A stretch of 64,000 nucleotides of DNA. Origin: Acanthosoma haemorrhoidale. Taxonomy: Eukaryota; Arthropoda; Insecta; Hemiptera; Acanthosomatidae. Position numbers and translations under genes: made by a program. Location of the stretch: NCBI GenBank assembly GCA_930367205.1, contig OV884009.1, positions 78,947,189-79,011,188 of the forward strand, in the 5' to 3' direction. The notes beneath the pieces were generated by a model, which had not been told where the DNA came from, did no database searches, and was given only the letters and a program-made list of their open reading frames with translations. This document shows, in pieces, positions 11,483 through 22,740 of the stretch. Within the stretch, counting starts at the first letter, position 1, and the number at the start of each line of letters is the position of its first letter.

Positions 11483-14400
11483 TCACTTATTGAAGAATGA
11501 TTCATTGCATTTATCCAAGTTATCGCAGGATTTTGACTTGTTAGACCTGAAAAACATTAGGTGAACTTATTAGTGTTAATTTGAAGAGCTTAGAAAAAAT
11601 AAATATAGAATCTGGTTCATTAATGCTAAAATTTGGCCAAAGGATCAGACCTTTTAGGTATATATAAAAAAAAGTAGTAACATTGAAAATTATAGAGCAA
11701 TACCAAGAGAGAAGGAAGACTTTTGTTGATATCAATTCTGAATTACCCAACCACTGGTAAAAAAAATCTAGGGTCATTAGAGAGTGTGGGAGTCGAACCT
11801 AAACTAAAACTAGTCATTTTTTTATATTTATAGCTGATTTCATGTAACCTATGAAACCAGATGGCATACCAACAATCTTTCAAAGATTACATGTGGTCTA
11901 TTTGAAGTTACCTGGAATTTTCACTCTCATTAAAATCCTTGAATAACTTTATTTATAATTTGTAAAACACATCACTGGCAACGAATGAGGAGTTACATTA
12001 CGAAACCATAATATAGAAGGTCCAGAGTAGAAAAGATAACTTTTTATGGAATCTAGGTTGCATATTTATTTAATGGAAATTAAGAAAGACATTTATTTTG
12101 AGGTTACAGGGTGCGAGTTTCATATTTTTCCTAAAACTTTGCCCTTGGTTTTATAAATACCACTTATTGCATTCATCTCATTCATGTCCCTTTTTAGGAT
12201 TTGAATTTTAGGGGACTTTGAGTCCCCTGTTTGACCTATAATCATGAAATTTCATAACGAAATTCCATTTCATTACTTGACTAGATGACAAATATTTTTA
12301 ACTCCACAAAACATAATTATGGGTTACTAACTAAACACAATGTGTGTTAATTACTTGGTATCAAAAAACATTTTCCTATCATATTGATTACAGCACCAAA
12401 TTAAAAGATCTCATTGTCCTGATTAATATTTAATTTTTTTTTTTAAATTTTGAACTGTAATTACACAAAGTCATTAAAATTGCGTTCATAAGTTTAAAAA
12501 CTTATGTAAACCATGTTTTACAAAGAGAAGTGATATTTTCCATATTAGTAATAAAATAATAAGGAGATAAATTGTTTCAGCTGTAAGATGGAAATTGTCT
12601 TGCTTGACTGGGATTCAGTTGGAATTCATCAGGCATGACCAAATGATATTAAGCCTTAAAGTCTCCTAAAACCAACTAACCAGTTGGAGTTTAGTTTAAG
12701 AATGATGCTGAGATGGGTTAGGAATGGGCCCTTATGCAAATACACATTTTTAACGATTGTGACCTGATCAAGATTCAGTTAAAAAATACTATTTAAAATC
12801 AATGAAAACCTAAAACAATACCTTGAGGGTAGACTATCCCTGCGCCCAACATGTAACATAACCGGACCACTTTTGATGTCCTTAAATACAGATATTGCTT
12901 CTGAATGTGTATGTCCTTGAAGAACTGCTCCGTTTACTGCTATAATTTCATCACCTGTAGGACAACAGATATTCATTAAATTTTGAATATTTACTTATTA
13001 ACAGTGTTTTTGTAACTGCTGATTTTATCACTGCATTACAAATGTAGTTTTTGTAACACTTCTTCCTTAACTTATGTAAACAGCTATTTTATCATTTATT
13101 CAAGTACTGTAGCTACTGGGCGACTGAAAGCATGAAATGGTGTTAGTCTCACTTCCTATGGTTACAATTGGTTTTTAATGAAATTGGTCACTCAAATTTA
13201 TCAAACACTTAGAAAGGGGTATTTATAATCTTGTTTGGATGATGATGGTATCCTTAGGTCTCATGGCATGGTGGTGTTCTGAAAACCACTACCAGGCCTC
13301 CTATACATAATTCCTGTTTAAAACGTGTTAAACCACAAGCCACAACCAAAAATTAACAAGGGTTGGTCACAAACATTTTTTTTATAAATTAGTTTTTGTG
13401 CAATTTATATTATTTATCATAAAAGATTGTTTACATTTATGTATGTTTTGTATTCATGTTATGTAAAAAGAGCCAACTCACTGTGAAGACTTGTGTATAA
13501 GGTAGTATTCTTATTCTTTAACAATAGAGGATGATTACATAAATATTATTTATTTAAATAAATATCATCTTTTCATTTATTTATATATATTTCAACTATT
13601 TCAAAACAATATATTTCAAAAGAAAGTGAAATGAAAAAATAAAATCTTTAAATTGGTACCACTTTTTCCCCTAAGACTAACAAACAAATTTCTAGTAGCC
13701 ATCAATTTATAATACATGGTAATTTGCCTCTTTTAATTATTGTATAATAGTATTATGTTATGCATATATGGTAGGTAAAGATAAAACCAACAGTACTATT
13801 GAAAATAAACAGAATAAATAGAAGAATAATGCTTGATAACTTTCTATAACAATTGTGGTGAAGCAGCAAGTTGAAAAGTAGGAATAATTACAAGATGAAA
13901 ATTGAAATGAAGGGCTAGATTGAATTAGAGGAAAGATAAAATTACAGAAAGGAAGATTTGGTGTATACTGGATGGTGTTAAATAAGATTATGAATTATTA
14001 AATTTAAGAGAAGTAAGGTGCTGATTGATTTAAAGATTGGAGCGATGGGGAACAAAGAATATTCATGAAAATGGAATTCCACAGGTTTGTAGCACAGATT
14101 AGAAAAGACTGATCAAAGGCGAAGATCTAAGGAATGGGAAACACAGGTCGGATGAGTGGGATCTGGTATAACAAGATTTAAAATCTTTAGAGAGGCTGCC
14201 ATACACCACCCAACCATAGTCAAAATGGGGGAAGACCAGAGAATGTATTATGGGAAGAGATGGCTGGAACAATTAAGTAGTTTGAGAGTGATTGACAGTT
14301 GCCTGTCTTGCCAAAATGGATGTGATAATGTAAATATATCATGAACAAGATTATTTATCACAATTACTCATTGTCTTTTAGAGCACATTTATAGAATTAA

Positions 14401-17400
14401 GATTTATTTCAAATCTGTAAATGTACTATGTTTTGATTAATTTATTTAAAAACAAATTATATATTTTATAGGTATGAATAATTTAAATTTAATAATAGAT
14501 ATGAGAAAAATAAAATCTTTCTTGACTATGCAAACTACTTATATTCAAATTTCATAAAGCTACAATAATTAATTTACCTTCTCTTAAGCAACCATTTTCT
14601 GCTGCTTGTCCTGTCTTAAATATAGTTTTGATAAATATTCCTAGGTTTCCTTTAGGGGAGTCGTAACCACCTACAATACTGAAACCCAAAGATTTGAAGC
14701 CAGGACCTTTATGAAATGTAACAGTGAAAATTGATAAAGTCAAAGACTTTGGTCGATTTGAGAGAATTGTACGGTCTGGTAATTCATTTCTGTGACGCAA
14801 ATAGCTATCACCATGAGAAGAAAATTTACGCATTCCTGTTTTTAAAACATCAGTTTCTCTTTTGTCATCTGGTATTGGAGGCTTTCCTAACTTAGGTTTA
14901 GTTACAATCGGACAAGACTTAGGGTGACTCCCAGTTTCAGCCATTGATTTATTTAATGGATTCACAAAGTTCATAGTTGAATTATGATGTGGTAGGTTCA
15001 AAGGATTGTTGTCTTTCAATTTATCTGACAAATTATAACTATTAGAAATTGTGTTGCTAAGTGGTTCTGTATTTTTCATGCATAAAGAATCATTAGGTCG
15101 AGAAACAACAATTTCTATATCATTTGTTGAGTTCTTCATTACTTTTCTGACTTCTTGAATTGGTAAACCTTTTAGTCTTATTCCGTTGACTTTTATAATT
15201 TCATCACCATCTTTTATTCTTCCATCCCTTAAAAAACAAAAACAAATTTTACAACTCAATTTACAAAATATATTAATATATATATTATGAGTCATAATAT
15301 ATAATTTTGTCTTATTTTAAACTGCTTAGACCATCAACAGCTATGTATTTCTTACAGTTTAAGTTAAAGTATAACCTCGATAAGTCAGCCAGTTGTTGAT
15401 AGCTCCAGTAATCTAACGCTTTTCTAAATACCTAAGCAGCTGGCAAATGTGGTCTCAAGGCCTCTAGCACTGCACTTATCACCAGCCTAGAGAAGGAGTG
15501 GGATGCATGGACGGAAGTTTATGAAGAATGTTAGAAAGTGAAAAAAGGTTTTATGTTTCTGATATATACAACACTGATAGTAGAGGGAAAAGGAGATTTT
15601 TTAAATTGTTCCTCAGACAATTATGGAGATTATTACAGGGGACAAATTATGGGAATCCGATAGCTGAATAATCAGCTCTGGGGTAAAACAGTTCAGAAGC
15701 CTATAGATGGACGAATCAGACAGGAAGTGGAAATGGATAGGAAATACACTCTGAATATAAGATGGTTCCATGGAAAAGTCTGCTCTAGACTAAAATACAC
15801 ATGATGTTTGCCATATAAGGGACGGCCCAGGATAACATGGAAGAAGACAGTGGTAGGAGGGGAAGGCACTGGCTGGTGATCAGTAAGAAGAGCTACTTCG
15901 TGGTACTACTAATTTGTGGTGGCCCTTTTTGCTAGAGGGAATTACATGATTTAATAATAAGTAAAACTATGTATGGAAGTCTTTGTTTATTTAGGACTTT
16001 ATTTTAATTAGCTTAAGAGTGAAGAGTTGATCACTAGTTTGGTTGAATAATTTAGACAGTTTGCCTCTTCACTTATTATTTTACTTAACTATTTCTTTTG
16101 ACATCTATCTCCTGCCATGAAAGAATGTCTATTTCTTAATAAAAAAGAAAATAATAATAAACAGTATAAAATCTTTAAAATAATGATACGCATATTTTTA
16201 CACAACTGACCAGATTATGTGATTGAATCACATACATAACATAAAGCTCTACTCTTTGGGCCTGCTCAACAACTAAGCTATTAGACTGAAGAACAGACTG
16301 AGCATTCCTTCCTTCCTGGTCAGAATCTTTAAGATTTCCCTTCTCATTGATGGCACTTTTTCCATAAACTACAAGTTATAAAGTTTTCTGTCTTAGAAAA
16401 TTCAATTTAAATAGAGTCTAAAACCTCCTCAAGTTGGGATTTTCATTTCAAGTTATTAAACCTCAAGTTCTAGGAAAGAAGTTAATTAAGTTTTACCCAT
16501 AAATGCAACAGGGAAATGTAGTTGACTTTCTGTCTAAAGAGACTGAGTCTCTGTTTTTTGACTTAACGAGTTTTCATTATTTATAAAATAAAAAAAAAAG
16601 AGCAGCTACAAATTGATAACAATTGACTTGATTGGTGCTGTTTCCATTTTGGTTTTGAGTAACAAACAAAAAAACAGAAAAAAGAAAAATGAAATATACT
16701 GTACCTATCCGTAAGGCCGCCTGGTTCAATATTTGAAATAATGTAACTTCCTCGACCAGGACCACTTTCAATTTTTTCAACATAAAGGCCTAATTCATCA
16801 GATTTTTTTTTCACAATACATATACGCTTGAACTCTTTTTCCAAAGATATATTTCGGGAAAAGTCTGATATATTTGAAACTGAAGTGGAGTTGCCACATG
16901 CGGTAGAGTCTATTTCAGTTTGATTTCTTTGTTTGTCAACATTGCCTTGTATTATTTCAGAGGGCTTATTATATATCCCTTTTTTATTTCTGTGCATAGT
17001 AGTAATCTTTTCAAATGGTGTTGATGGTTTAATTTTACTATTGTGTGGGTACAATATATTATCCCCTTTTGAATTAAGTTTATATTTTAATGGTGAAATA
17101 CCTAATGGCGGACATTCTTTAGTATCTAAAGATGTAGCAGATGTTTTAAAGTGATCCTTTTCATTTTGAATACTGTTAGATTCAAAATGTTTTCTATCAC
17201 TTGTTTTAAATGAATCACTTTCATAACCACTTTCTTCAGACTTCACAAGCATAATATTGCTCAGGAAATTGTAAATTTCTTTCAAGTGAGGCTGTGTCCT
17301 CAGATTTAAAGGCAAATTTGGTTCAATGTCTTTAGTATTGTCCTGAGAAACTTTTGGCTGACACCAATTAGTTTGGTAATTATTTATAGAAGTGTTAGAG

Positions 17401-18712
17401 TTCACATAGTCATTTGCAACAGAAGGATGGATGACTCCTGATTCCTTGTTATACTTAACCATACCATTTCTATCATTTTTATTTGTAGTTACAACATTTT
17501 TATTTAAATTTCCAAGCTGGTCAAATGATAAACTTGATGATTTTGACCAAAACGATTTGTTCTCTGAATTCTCTTTAACTTTTGATAATAAATCATCATG
17601 ACTTAAAGACTTTCTCCCAGATTCAGTTACCTGTTCCAATGTAGAGGAATCCATATTTTTCATGGTTCCTTGTTCAGTACCATTTTCTTCTAAAGGATTT
17701 TCAAGTACAGTTTCAATGATATTTTTTTTAAACTTGAGTGGTTGGTTAGATATTTTCGACTTTCTGTCACTCTTTTTTTCTTTACCTTTTAAGAGAAGAC
17801 TGTTAAGTTGATACAAGTCAGCAATTCCTTTCTGACACTCCTTTTTTACCCACTCTGCACTATTTTTTGTAGGGTTTGTTTCTAATGCGATGGATGGATT
17901 TTTATTTATAGATGGCTGAGACTGATTATTTCCACGTGCAAACATATGGCGAAGAGATTCAACTCTAGAAACTTTCCTACTTTTGGGGTTTGGAGCTACT
18001 GGAGTTAGAGGTTTTGCTTGTTGGCTAATTGGTTTATTATTTCGAGAACTTTCTAAAATTTCTGTAGAATCACTTCTTTTTAGCTGCTCCCATTTTCTTC
18101 CAACTTTTTTACCCCATGTTGCAAGTCCTAAAAAAAAAATACACACTTGTTTATTGATTTTTATGGGAAATAAGTGATTATTTGTTTTGTACATGCTATG
18201 TACATGAATTTACAGTCTATGAGTATTAATAAGCTTTATATTATTTTAATACTCCATGATTACATTATAAGCAGTGCAGTACCTAACTAAGTGTTTTAAA
18301 CTTTACAATCATCAATAAAAAGGAAATATTATTCTGAACTGTATATCTTACAACTTTATTCTATTTTTATAAATTTAGGTAGGACACTAGGCCTACTAAG
18401 GCAGTTGGAAAGATTGTTGGTAAAATGAACATAATTGAAAGATAAATAATTTTCCATTCATCCAGTTTATTATTCTGAATAATTTTCATAGAAACTGTGT
18501 ATTTAAATTGATAATAATTTAGGGTTATTGCCTTTTCTTGAGATTTTTGGTGAACCTGAAATTGGTGTAGATGACCCTATGGCAACAGGAGAGGCCTGAC
18601 CCGATCTGGGATGCCACTTAGTTCCTTCTTCATCGCTGTCAGGAGAAAGTGGAGCTAGGCTCACTAATTGTGGATTGGGATCAGAACTTCTTCTTTTGAA
18701 CAACCTCATCAT
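11483..18712 (-). CDS. Two-PDZ scaffold protein, Big bang/PDZD2-like
   Basis: Five exons on the minus strand (18712-18532, 18127-16705, 15227-14578, 12954-12822, 11546-11483) join in phase to 2,451 nt, that is 816 codons plus TGA. The N-terminus ([13 protein letters not shown], then [14 protein letters not shown]) is basic and Ser-rich. Residues about 60-480 are low-complexity and polar, with [18 protein letters not shown] near the start. PDZ1 (about 490-580) is split across exons 2 and 3: ELGLYVEKI, then [18 protein letters not shown]2 (about 690-790), in exons 3 and 4, has the loop SLGFSIVGG, then GIFIKTIF and GDEIIAVNG. The 21-codon last exon gives the tail [23 protein letters not shown] domains bind C-terminal peptides of membrane partners; PDZ2 resembles PDZD2 and Drosophila Big bang, which act at epithelial borders, but orthology is inferred. 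ATG 18712 directly follows an AG acceptor, so a 5' UTR or earlier coding exon lies upstream. The exon 1 donor is unusual (separate entry). Confidence 0.85.
11745..11810 (-). repeat. tRNA-like B-box fragment in PDZ intron 4
   Basis: On the minus strand the sequence reads aggttcgactcccacac, a good RNA polymerase III B box of the kind found in tRNA-derived SINEs. No A box or full tRNA fold was found upstream, so it is at most a SINE relic. Confidence 0.3.
11811..12821. other. PDZ intron 4, remainder
   Basis: Intron sequence between the last two coding exons. It is AT-rich; I see no further exon or identifiable element. Confidence 0.5.
12955..13979. other. PDZ intron 3, left part
   Basis: Intron sequence, AT-rich, with no identifiable feature apart from the LINE relic that follows. 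Confidence 0.45.
13980..14340 (-). pseudogene. LINE reverse transcriptase C-terminal relic (CR1/Jockey-like)
   Basis: On the minus strand one frame reads [18 protein letters not shown], the conserved segment found after the RT active site in CR1/Jockey-type ORF2 proteins, followed by [13 protein letters not shown]. Stops interrupt what follows. The fragment sits inside PDZ intron 3 in the same orientation as the gene. A short piece at 14,345-14,385 on the plus strand (tttatcacaattactcattg) matches the 3' tail of another LINE family in this window, so two insertions may be nested. Confidence 0.6.
15228..15620. other. PDZ intron 2, part with a Tigger-like end
   Basis: At about 15,370-15,430 the sequence agtataacctcgataagtc, then gatagctccagtaatc, resembles a terminal inverted repeat of pogo/Tigger elements. 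No matching opposite end was located, so this is a weak suggestion. The rest shows nothing identifiable. Confidence 0.3.
15640..15950 (+). pseudogene. LINE C-terminal relic inside PDZ intron 2
   Basis: Plus-strand frames show decayed versions of the typical LINE C-terminus: [10 protein letters not shown] (compare RRWRWLGHxLR), then [11 protein letters not shown] (compare GRPRxTWRRxxE). Frame changes separate the two motifs. It lies antisense to the PDZ gene within its second coding intron. Confidence 0.6.
15951..16704. other. PDZ intron 2, remainder
   Basis: AT-rich intron sequence in which I see no exon, repeat or motif. Minus-strand frames at its right end are read-through from exon 2 past its donor at 16704. 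Confidence 0.5.
18530..18556 (-). other. Unusual exon-1 donor of the PDZ gene: GC or weak GT
   Basis: The first coding exon has no good GT donor before its in-frame stop. Two phase-1 candidates exist. One is AAAAG|GCAATA with the exon ending at 18532 (a GC-AG intron). The other is TTCAG|GTTCAC with the exon ending at 18556, eight codons shorter. Both join to the acceptor ttttttag|GACTTG at 18127 and keep the frame. Neither is close to consensus. Confidence 0.5.
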
Positions 18713-19647
18713 CTGCAAATTTCAAATCATAAATTTATGAAATTAATTTTAACTAATTCTTTAATTAAGCTAAAAATGAATTATATATTCAGAATTTTAT
18801 TGATCCTATTCATTCAGCTATGATTGTGGAGTATATAATATAAGCATAATTCTGGGTGTCATTCGTTAGACATTGGGTCATAAAAATAAAATACACCTAT
18901 AATATAATGGGGTTAAAGAAATTATTGTAAATAAAATGTGAGAAAGCAAGTAGTAGTACATTTTAAATTTAAGGTAATTGAATAAAATGCACAAACCAAA
19001 TGCACAGTTGAAAAATTAAAAGAAAAGCAAGGTTTATTTTTAAATAAACAAATAATAGATAGAAAAAATCAGAGAAAGACCCCATGAATATGTTGGTTGA
19101 TATCCATATTCAAAGACTATTGAAACTTATGGATAGTTAGCTCAAAACTATGGTCATTATTTACAGATGCTGAGATAAGAGATAACATAGCAAACCCTTA
19201 AATAAGTTAAAGATTAGATAGATAAGCATATACATTGTTATTTTTACATAATGCTTATATCCTAGATAGGCAAGGACGTACCTCTCTATAGCTCTCTACC
19301 TGTTTGGGGCCTTCTCAGGTCAAAATCTTTAGTAAAATGCTCTCACACATGCACCCAATCAAAGCAGTAATTCTCAAAACTAAGGAACAAATTCCCTTAA
19401 AACATAACTTTTTAACGACACTTAAGTGGTCTATAACCATGTCTTATTAGTTCTATGCATCACCTGTGTCAAATTGTATGACAATGTAAAATACATTTAC
19501 GTTCACTTTTAAACGTGTATTGCTGTACAAGGCATATTTATTTCATTATTGCACAAATATTGAATGATAAGCTTTTACTATGGGGGATCCTAACATCCTT
19601 AACTTAAAATATAACTCCATTCCCAAAAGATGATGAATTGTAAATAT
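18713..19647. other. Upstream region of the PDZ coding exons
   Basis: Probably intronic or 5' to the PDZ gene, because the first coding exon starts with an acceptor (atttgcag). It is AT-rich, and no upstream exon could be recognised. Confidence 0.4.
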
Positions 19648-19740
19648 GGTATGAATGAGAACCTTTATCTCAATTACTTATTGCCTAACAAGGCAGATTG
19701 TAATTTTAGTACAATAAAGAAGTTATGTATAAAAAAAAGA
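19648..19740 (+). repeat. 3' tail of the dispersed LINE family
   Basis: The stretch contains tatgaatgagaac, tctcaattacttattgcc, aaggcagattgtaatttta and acaataaag, and ends in an A-rich run. It matches the tails at 33.9, 41.4 and 48.4 kb (the last reversed). The A-rich end and 5' truncation are typical of LINE retrotransposition. Confidence 0.65.
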
Positions 19741-20944
19741 TAAAATTCTCTCATACCATACACTATACGAGTTGTGTATAGTCATGTCTCATTTACCAGA
19801 AAATAAAATTAATGTGTTTGTAATCCTTGGGATTATTATGTTTTTTATATTGTTTACTTGTTTGGAATACATTAAAATGATTCCTTAGGTTTTTGTTGTG
19901 AATTATTTTGAAAAATAGAAAATTGATTGTAATTAAATAATGAAAAAAAAATCTCATCTATTTCAATTTTATTTAGAATAAATTTTAAGTGTTAGAATAT
20001 GTGTTTTAAATAATTTGTTCTATGGAATGTTTTTGAAATGTTAAAACATTTTTTAAATCTAAATTTTGAATGTTTTGCTAACCAGGTTGGAAAATTCATG
20101 GTACTTTTTAGTGTGAATTTTGAGCGAGAGAGTTCAAAATTATGATATTATTTGTTTATTATCTAATCTATTATATTTCATTATCTAATAAAATTAAACA
20201 AGAAAAGTAAAATCATGGAATTTTTATAAATTTTTTCCCTCTTAAAAAACAAATTTGATTTCTAAAATAATTTTTACGACAGTTAAATAATCAAAGCACC
20301 AAGAAGTATTTTTAAAATCTGTTAATAAGCCAATAGAAATATTATATATATACATATATAATGTTATGTTTTTGTTTAATTTAAATTTAATCTGAGGTTT
20401 ATAGGTCCTTGTTAATATAAAAAAGAAACTCTGGCAAAAGGAAAATTAGATTTTAAAAAACTTTTCATTAATTTATTATATAAGCACGTCTGTGAAAAAA
20501 TACAATTTATTAACAAATTTCAGTTTTACCTTAATATTATTCGCTCGCGAATGGCCAGATTTACTAGTTTTTATATACTTTTCTTCCTGTTTCTTCACTT
20601 AACTTGGTATGCCACCCGATCAGTAATATCCAATTTATCTCTTGAATCCTTCTTCTCTTGATAAACTATTCTTCCTACTACTGTTCTCCCACATTACAAA
20701 TCACCATTAAATAAAAAATGTTCATTCTTCTACAATTTTCACAGTCCTTGCCTCATGAGCTATAGAATAGAAGAACGCTAACCTATCATCTTTTAAGCAG
20801 AACAACAACTAACTCCATCTTCCTTTTTTAAAAAACCTTCTCTTTTGTTATCCAGGGGTTGTTTGCCTCCCTTATATGCCCGCTAATTTCGCATTTAAAG
20901 TCTTGATAAATAAAATTTACAACTTCTAAAATATCACAATATAT
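19741..20944. other. AT-rich non-coding DNA
   Basis: No gene or identifiable element is seen. Open frames at 20,828-21,058 lie in AT-rich sequence or the arm of the next feature and are not called. Confidence 0.45.
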
Positions 20945-21149
20945 AAATAATCTGACTTTAAATTTTAAAAAAATAGTGCAAACTCCTGTCCCCAGATTGG
21001 GCCAATTTGTGGATGTGCCACTTTTGATCTTCATGTTGGCCACTATTGATAGTGGCAAACTATAGGGTTATGGATGTTAGCTATACATGCTCTGACCATT
21101 GTTTGATGGATTAAGTCTAAATTCAGCTCAGTAAGTAATTAGCAGTTAG

Positions 21150-21191
<42 letters not shown>

Positions 21192-21380
21192 AATACTTTG
21201 CCACCAGTTTCATCTACTTAACTGGCGTTAGTTTCTATTTGTGCTAATTACTAACTGAGCTGAATTTAGACTCAATCCATCAAACAATGGTCAGAGCATG
21301 TATAGCTAACATCCATAACGGCCCCCTATAGTTTGCCACTATCAATAGTGGCCAACATGAAGTCAGATTATATCTAAAAT
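20945..21380. repeat. Long inverted repeat (foldback element) with (TA)n centre
   Basis: The left arm (about 21,029-21,145) and right arm (about 21,245-21,372) are near-perfect reverse complements over more than 100 bp (words such as atgttggccactattgatag and tttgatggatt). They flank a loop with a TA run at about 21,156-21,186. The match resumes outside the arms (aatctgactt at 20,949), but the left side has about 80 extra bases there, so an insertion or deletion has broken the symmetry. It probably represents a foldback or MITE-type DNA transposon, or a palindromic duplication. Confidence 0.75.
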
Positions 21381-21427
21381 GATTCCTGGTGTCTGTATGA
21401 CATTCAAAAAAGCATTGAAAGGTTTAG

Positions 21428-21505
21428 TCAAGATAAATAACTATATAATAATAATAAATAACTATATAATAATAATAAATAACTATATATATAAATATAT
21501 ATATT
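21428..21505. repeat. AT-rich tandem repeat, about 21-bp unit
   Basis: Nearly three copies of a unit containing aataaataactatataataat in a row, running out into (TA)n. A simple minisatellite next to the foldback element. Confidence 0.65.
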
Positions 21506-21589
21506 ACTCAAAACTATTTTAAGTTATCAAATTAAAAAACTTTTTTCTTTTAAAATGAGTTAATCGATGCTTAAGTAATAATACTGTAT

Positions 21590-21700
21590 CTTAGTTTGTT
21601 TTTATTTTTGCGGTAAGTGTCTCTGGGATCCCATCAACATCTCTCTTTTTGCCATGCCTCGATAAATTGGAATGTTACTTCGTTGCTCCAAGTTGTCATA
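21590..21700 (-). pseudogene. MADF-domain fragment, decayed
   Basis: The minus strand reads MTTWSNEVTFQFIEAWQKER, then a stop codon in place of a usual leucine, then WDPRDTYRKNKNK. This is the start of a MADF (Myb/SANT-like) domain, whose pattern is W..E....LI......LWD....YK.K. MADF proteins occur in insect transcription factors and in some transposons such as PIF/Harbinger. The rest of the domain is degraded (stops within 30 codons), so this is a gene or transposon relic. Confidence 0.6.
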
Positions 21701-22479
21701 ATGTATCATGAATTAAATTCTTAAAGATACAACTAACAAGTAATTTAAATAATTATAATTGAACACAATGGAAAAAGTAAAAAATAGAAGGTGGCAAATT
21801 ACCTACATTGAAATGAACAGTAAAACTCTGAATGATGGGGCAACAAGTGGACACAACAGGAGACACCCTTGCTTGTGCAGACAGGCTCTTTGATGTGGGG
21901 AGAGAAACCGCCCTTAAAGTTAAATCTCATCAACACCGGCCAAGGTTGGCCGATGCAAGCCAACTACACATTGGCCCAATGTGTTGAGGGGCCTTATAAA
22001 TTAATTTTTATATTGCGCGTCTGTCGCTCCCGTCTATCCGTGCCCGTGGTCTTTTCATTTAACCCCTGCCACAAAACTTACTTTATGTTAACATTAAATA
22101 TTGTTAGTAAGGCGAAGGGAATTTTCCAGTTTCAGATTTGCAAATTTTTTATCAGGTAATTATTTTTCTTTTTAATATGTCTGGTCTTTGTTTGTTTATT
22201 AGGCATGATCTCCTGGTAAATTTTCATCTTGTTTCTAGGTTAAACTAGTGTTATATAAAAAAAACTGCAAAAACTAAATGTTCGAACTTATTGAAATGTG
22301 ATGTACAAATTAATTAATTACTTCAAACATTAATATTATCCTATAGGAAAGGCATGAAAACATCGCAAAATTTGAGGCATTTAGAATCAAAACCCGCTAA
22401 ATCAAACAAAATCGATTTTTTACTTTTTTTCGCGAATTTTAAAGTTCAAAGGGTCTTCTAATTATAGGCTTGACGATTC
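21701..22479. other. Non-coding stretch with a GC-richer patch
   Basis: At 21,870-22,070 the base composition rises, with nested short palindromes (acattggcccaatgt at about 21,970, and ggccaaggttggcc). This suggests the end of a DNA transposon. No coding frame with recognisable domains is present. Confidence 0.35.
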
Positions 22480-22740
22480 GCATCAAAACTCGTTATATCC
22501 GTTCTAAAATCGCCTGCAATAGTCAGCGATAAAATATTCTTCACGTCCTTGAAACTCCATTGTCATGTGTTGATTGGTCACAACTCCACACCACCTATCG
22601 ATTTAAAAAAAAAATGAATAAATAACGTTAATTAATTACGGCGTAAACAGGAAGTGGGTGGGACGTGGCGTAGGTTCGCCAACAAACATGAAAATCCGAA
22701 ACGAACCAGTCCTCTTCACATTAGTCTATGCTTGAGTTAA
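22480..22740. promoter_or_regulatory. Candidate CpG-rich promoter
   Basis: A CpG-enriched island in AT-rich DNA holds an inverted CCAAT box (gttgattggtcac, about 22,571), a DRE-like ctatcgatt (about 22,596), an Ets-like acaggaagtg (about 22,648) and gacgtggcg. Such clusters are common at insect housekeeping promoters. It lies 3.8 kb upstream of the first known PDZ coding exon and could serve a 5' UTR exon of that gene. No transcript evidence is available and the direction is unknown. Confidence 0.3.

Noticed and set aside
16933..17154. 73-codon plus-strand frame
   Set aside because: Antisense to PDZ exon 2, with no features of its own.
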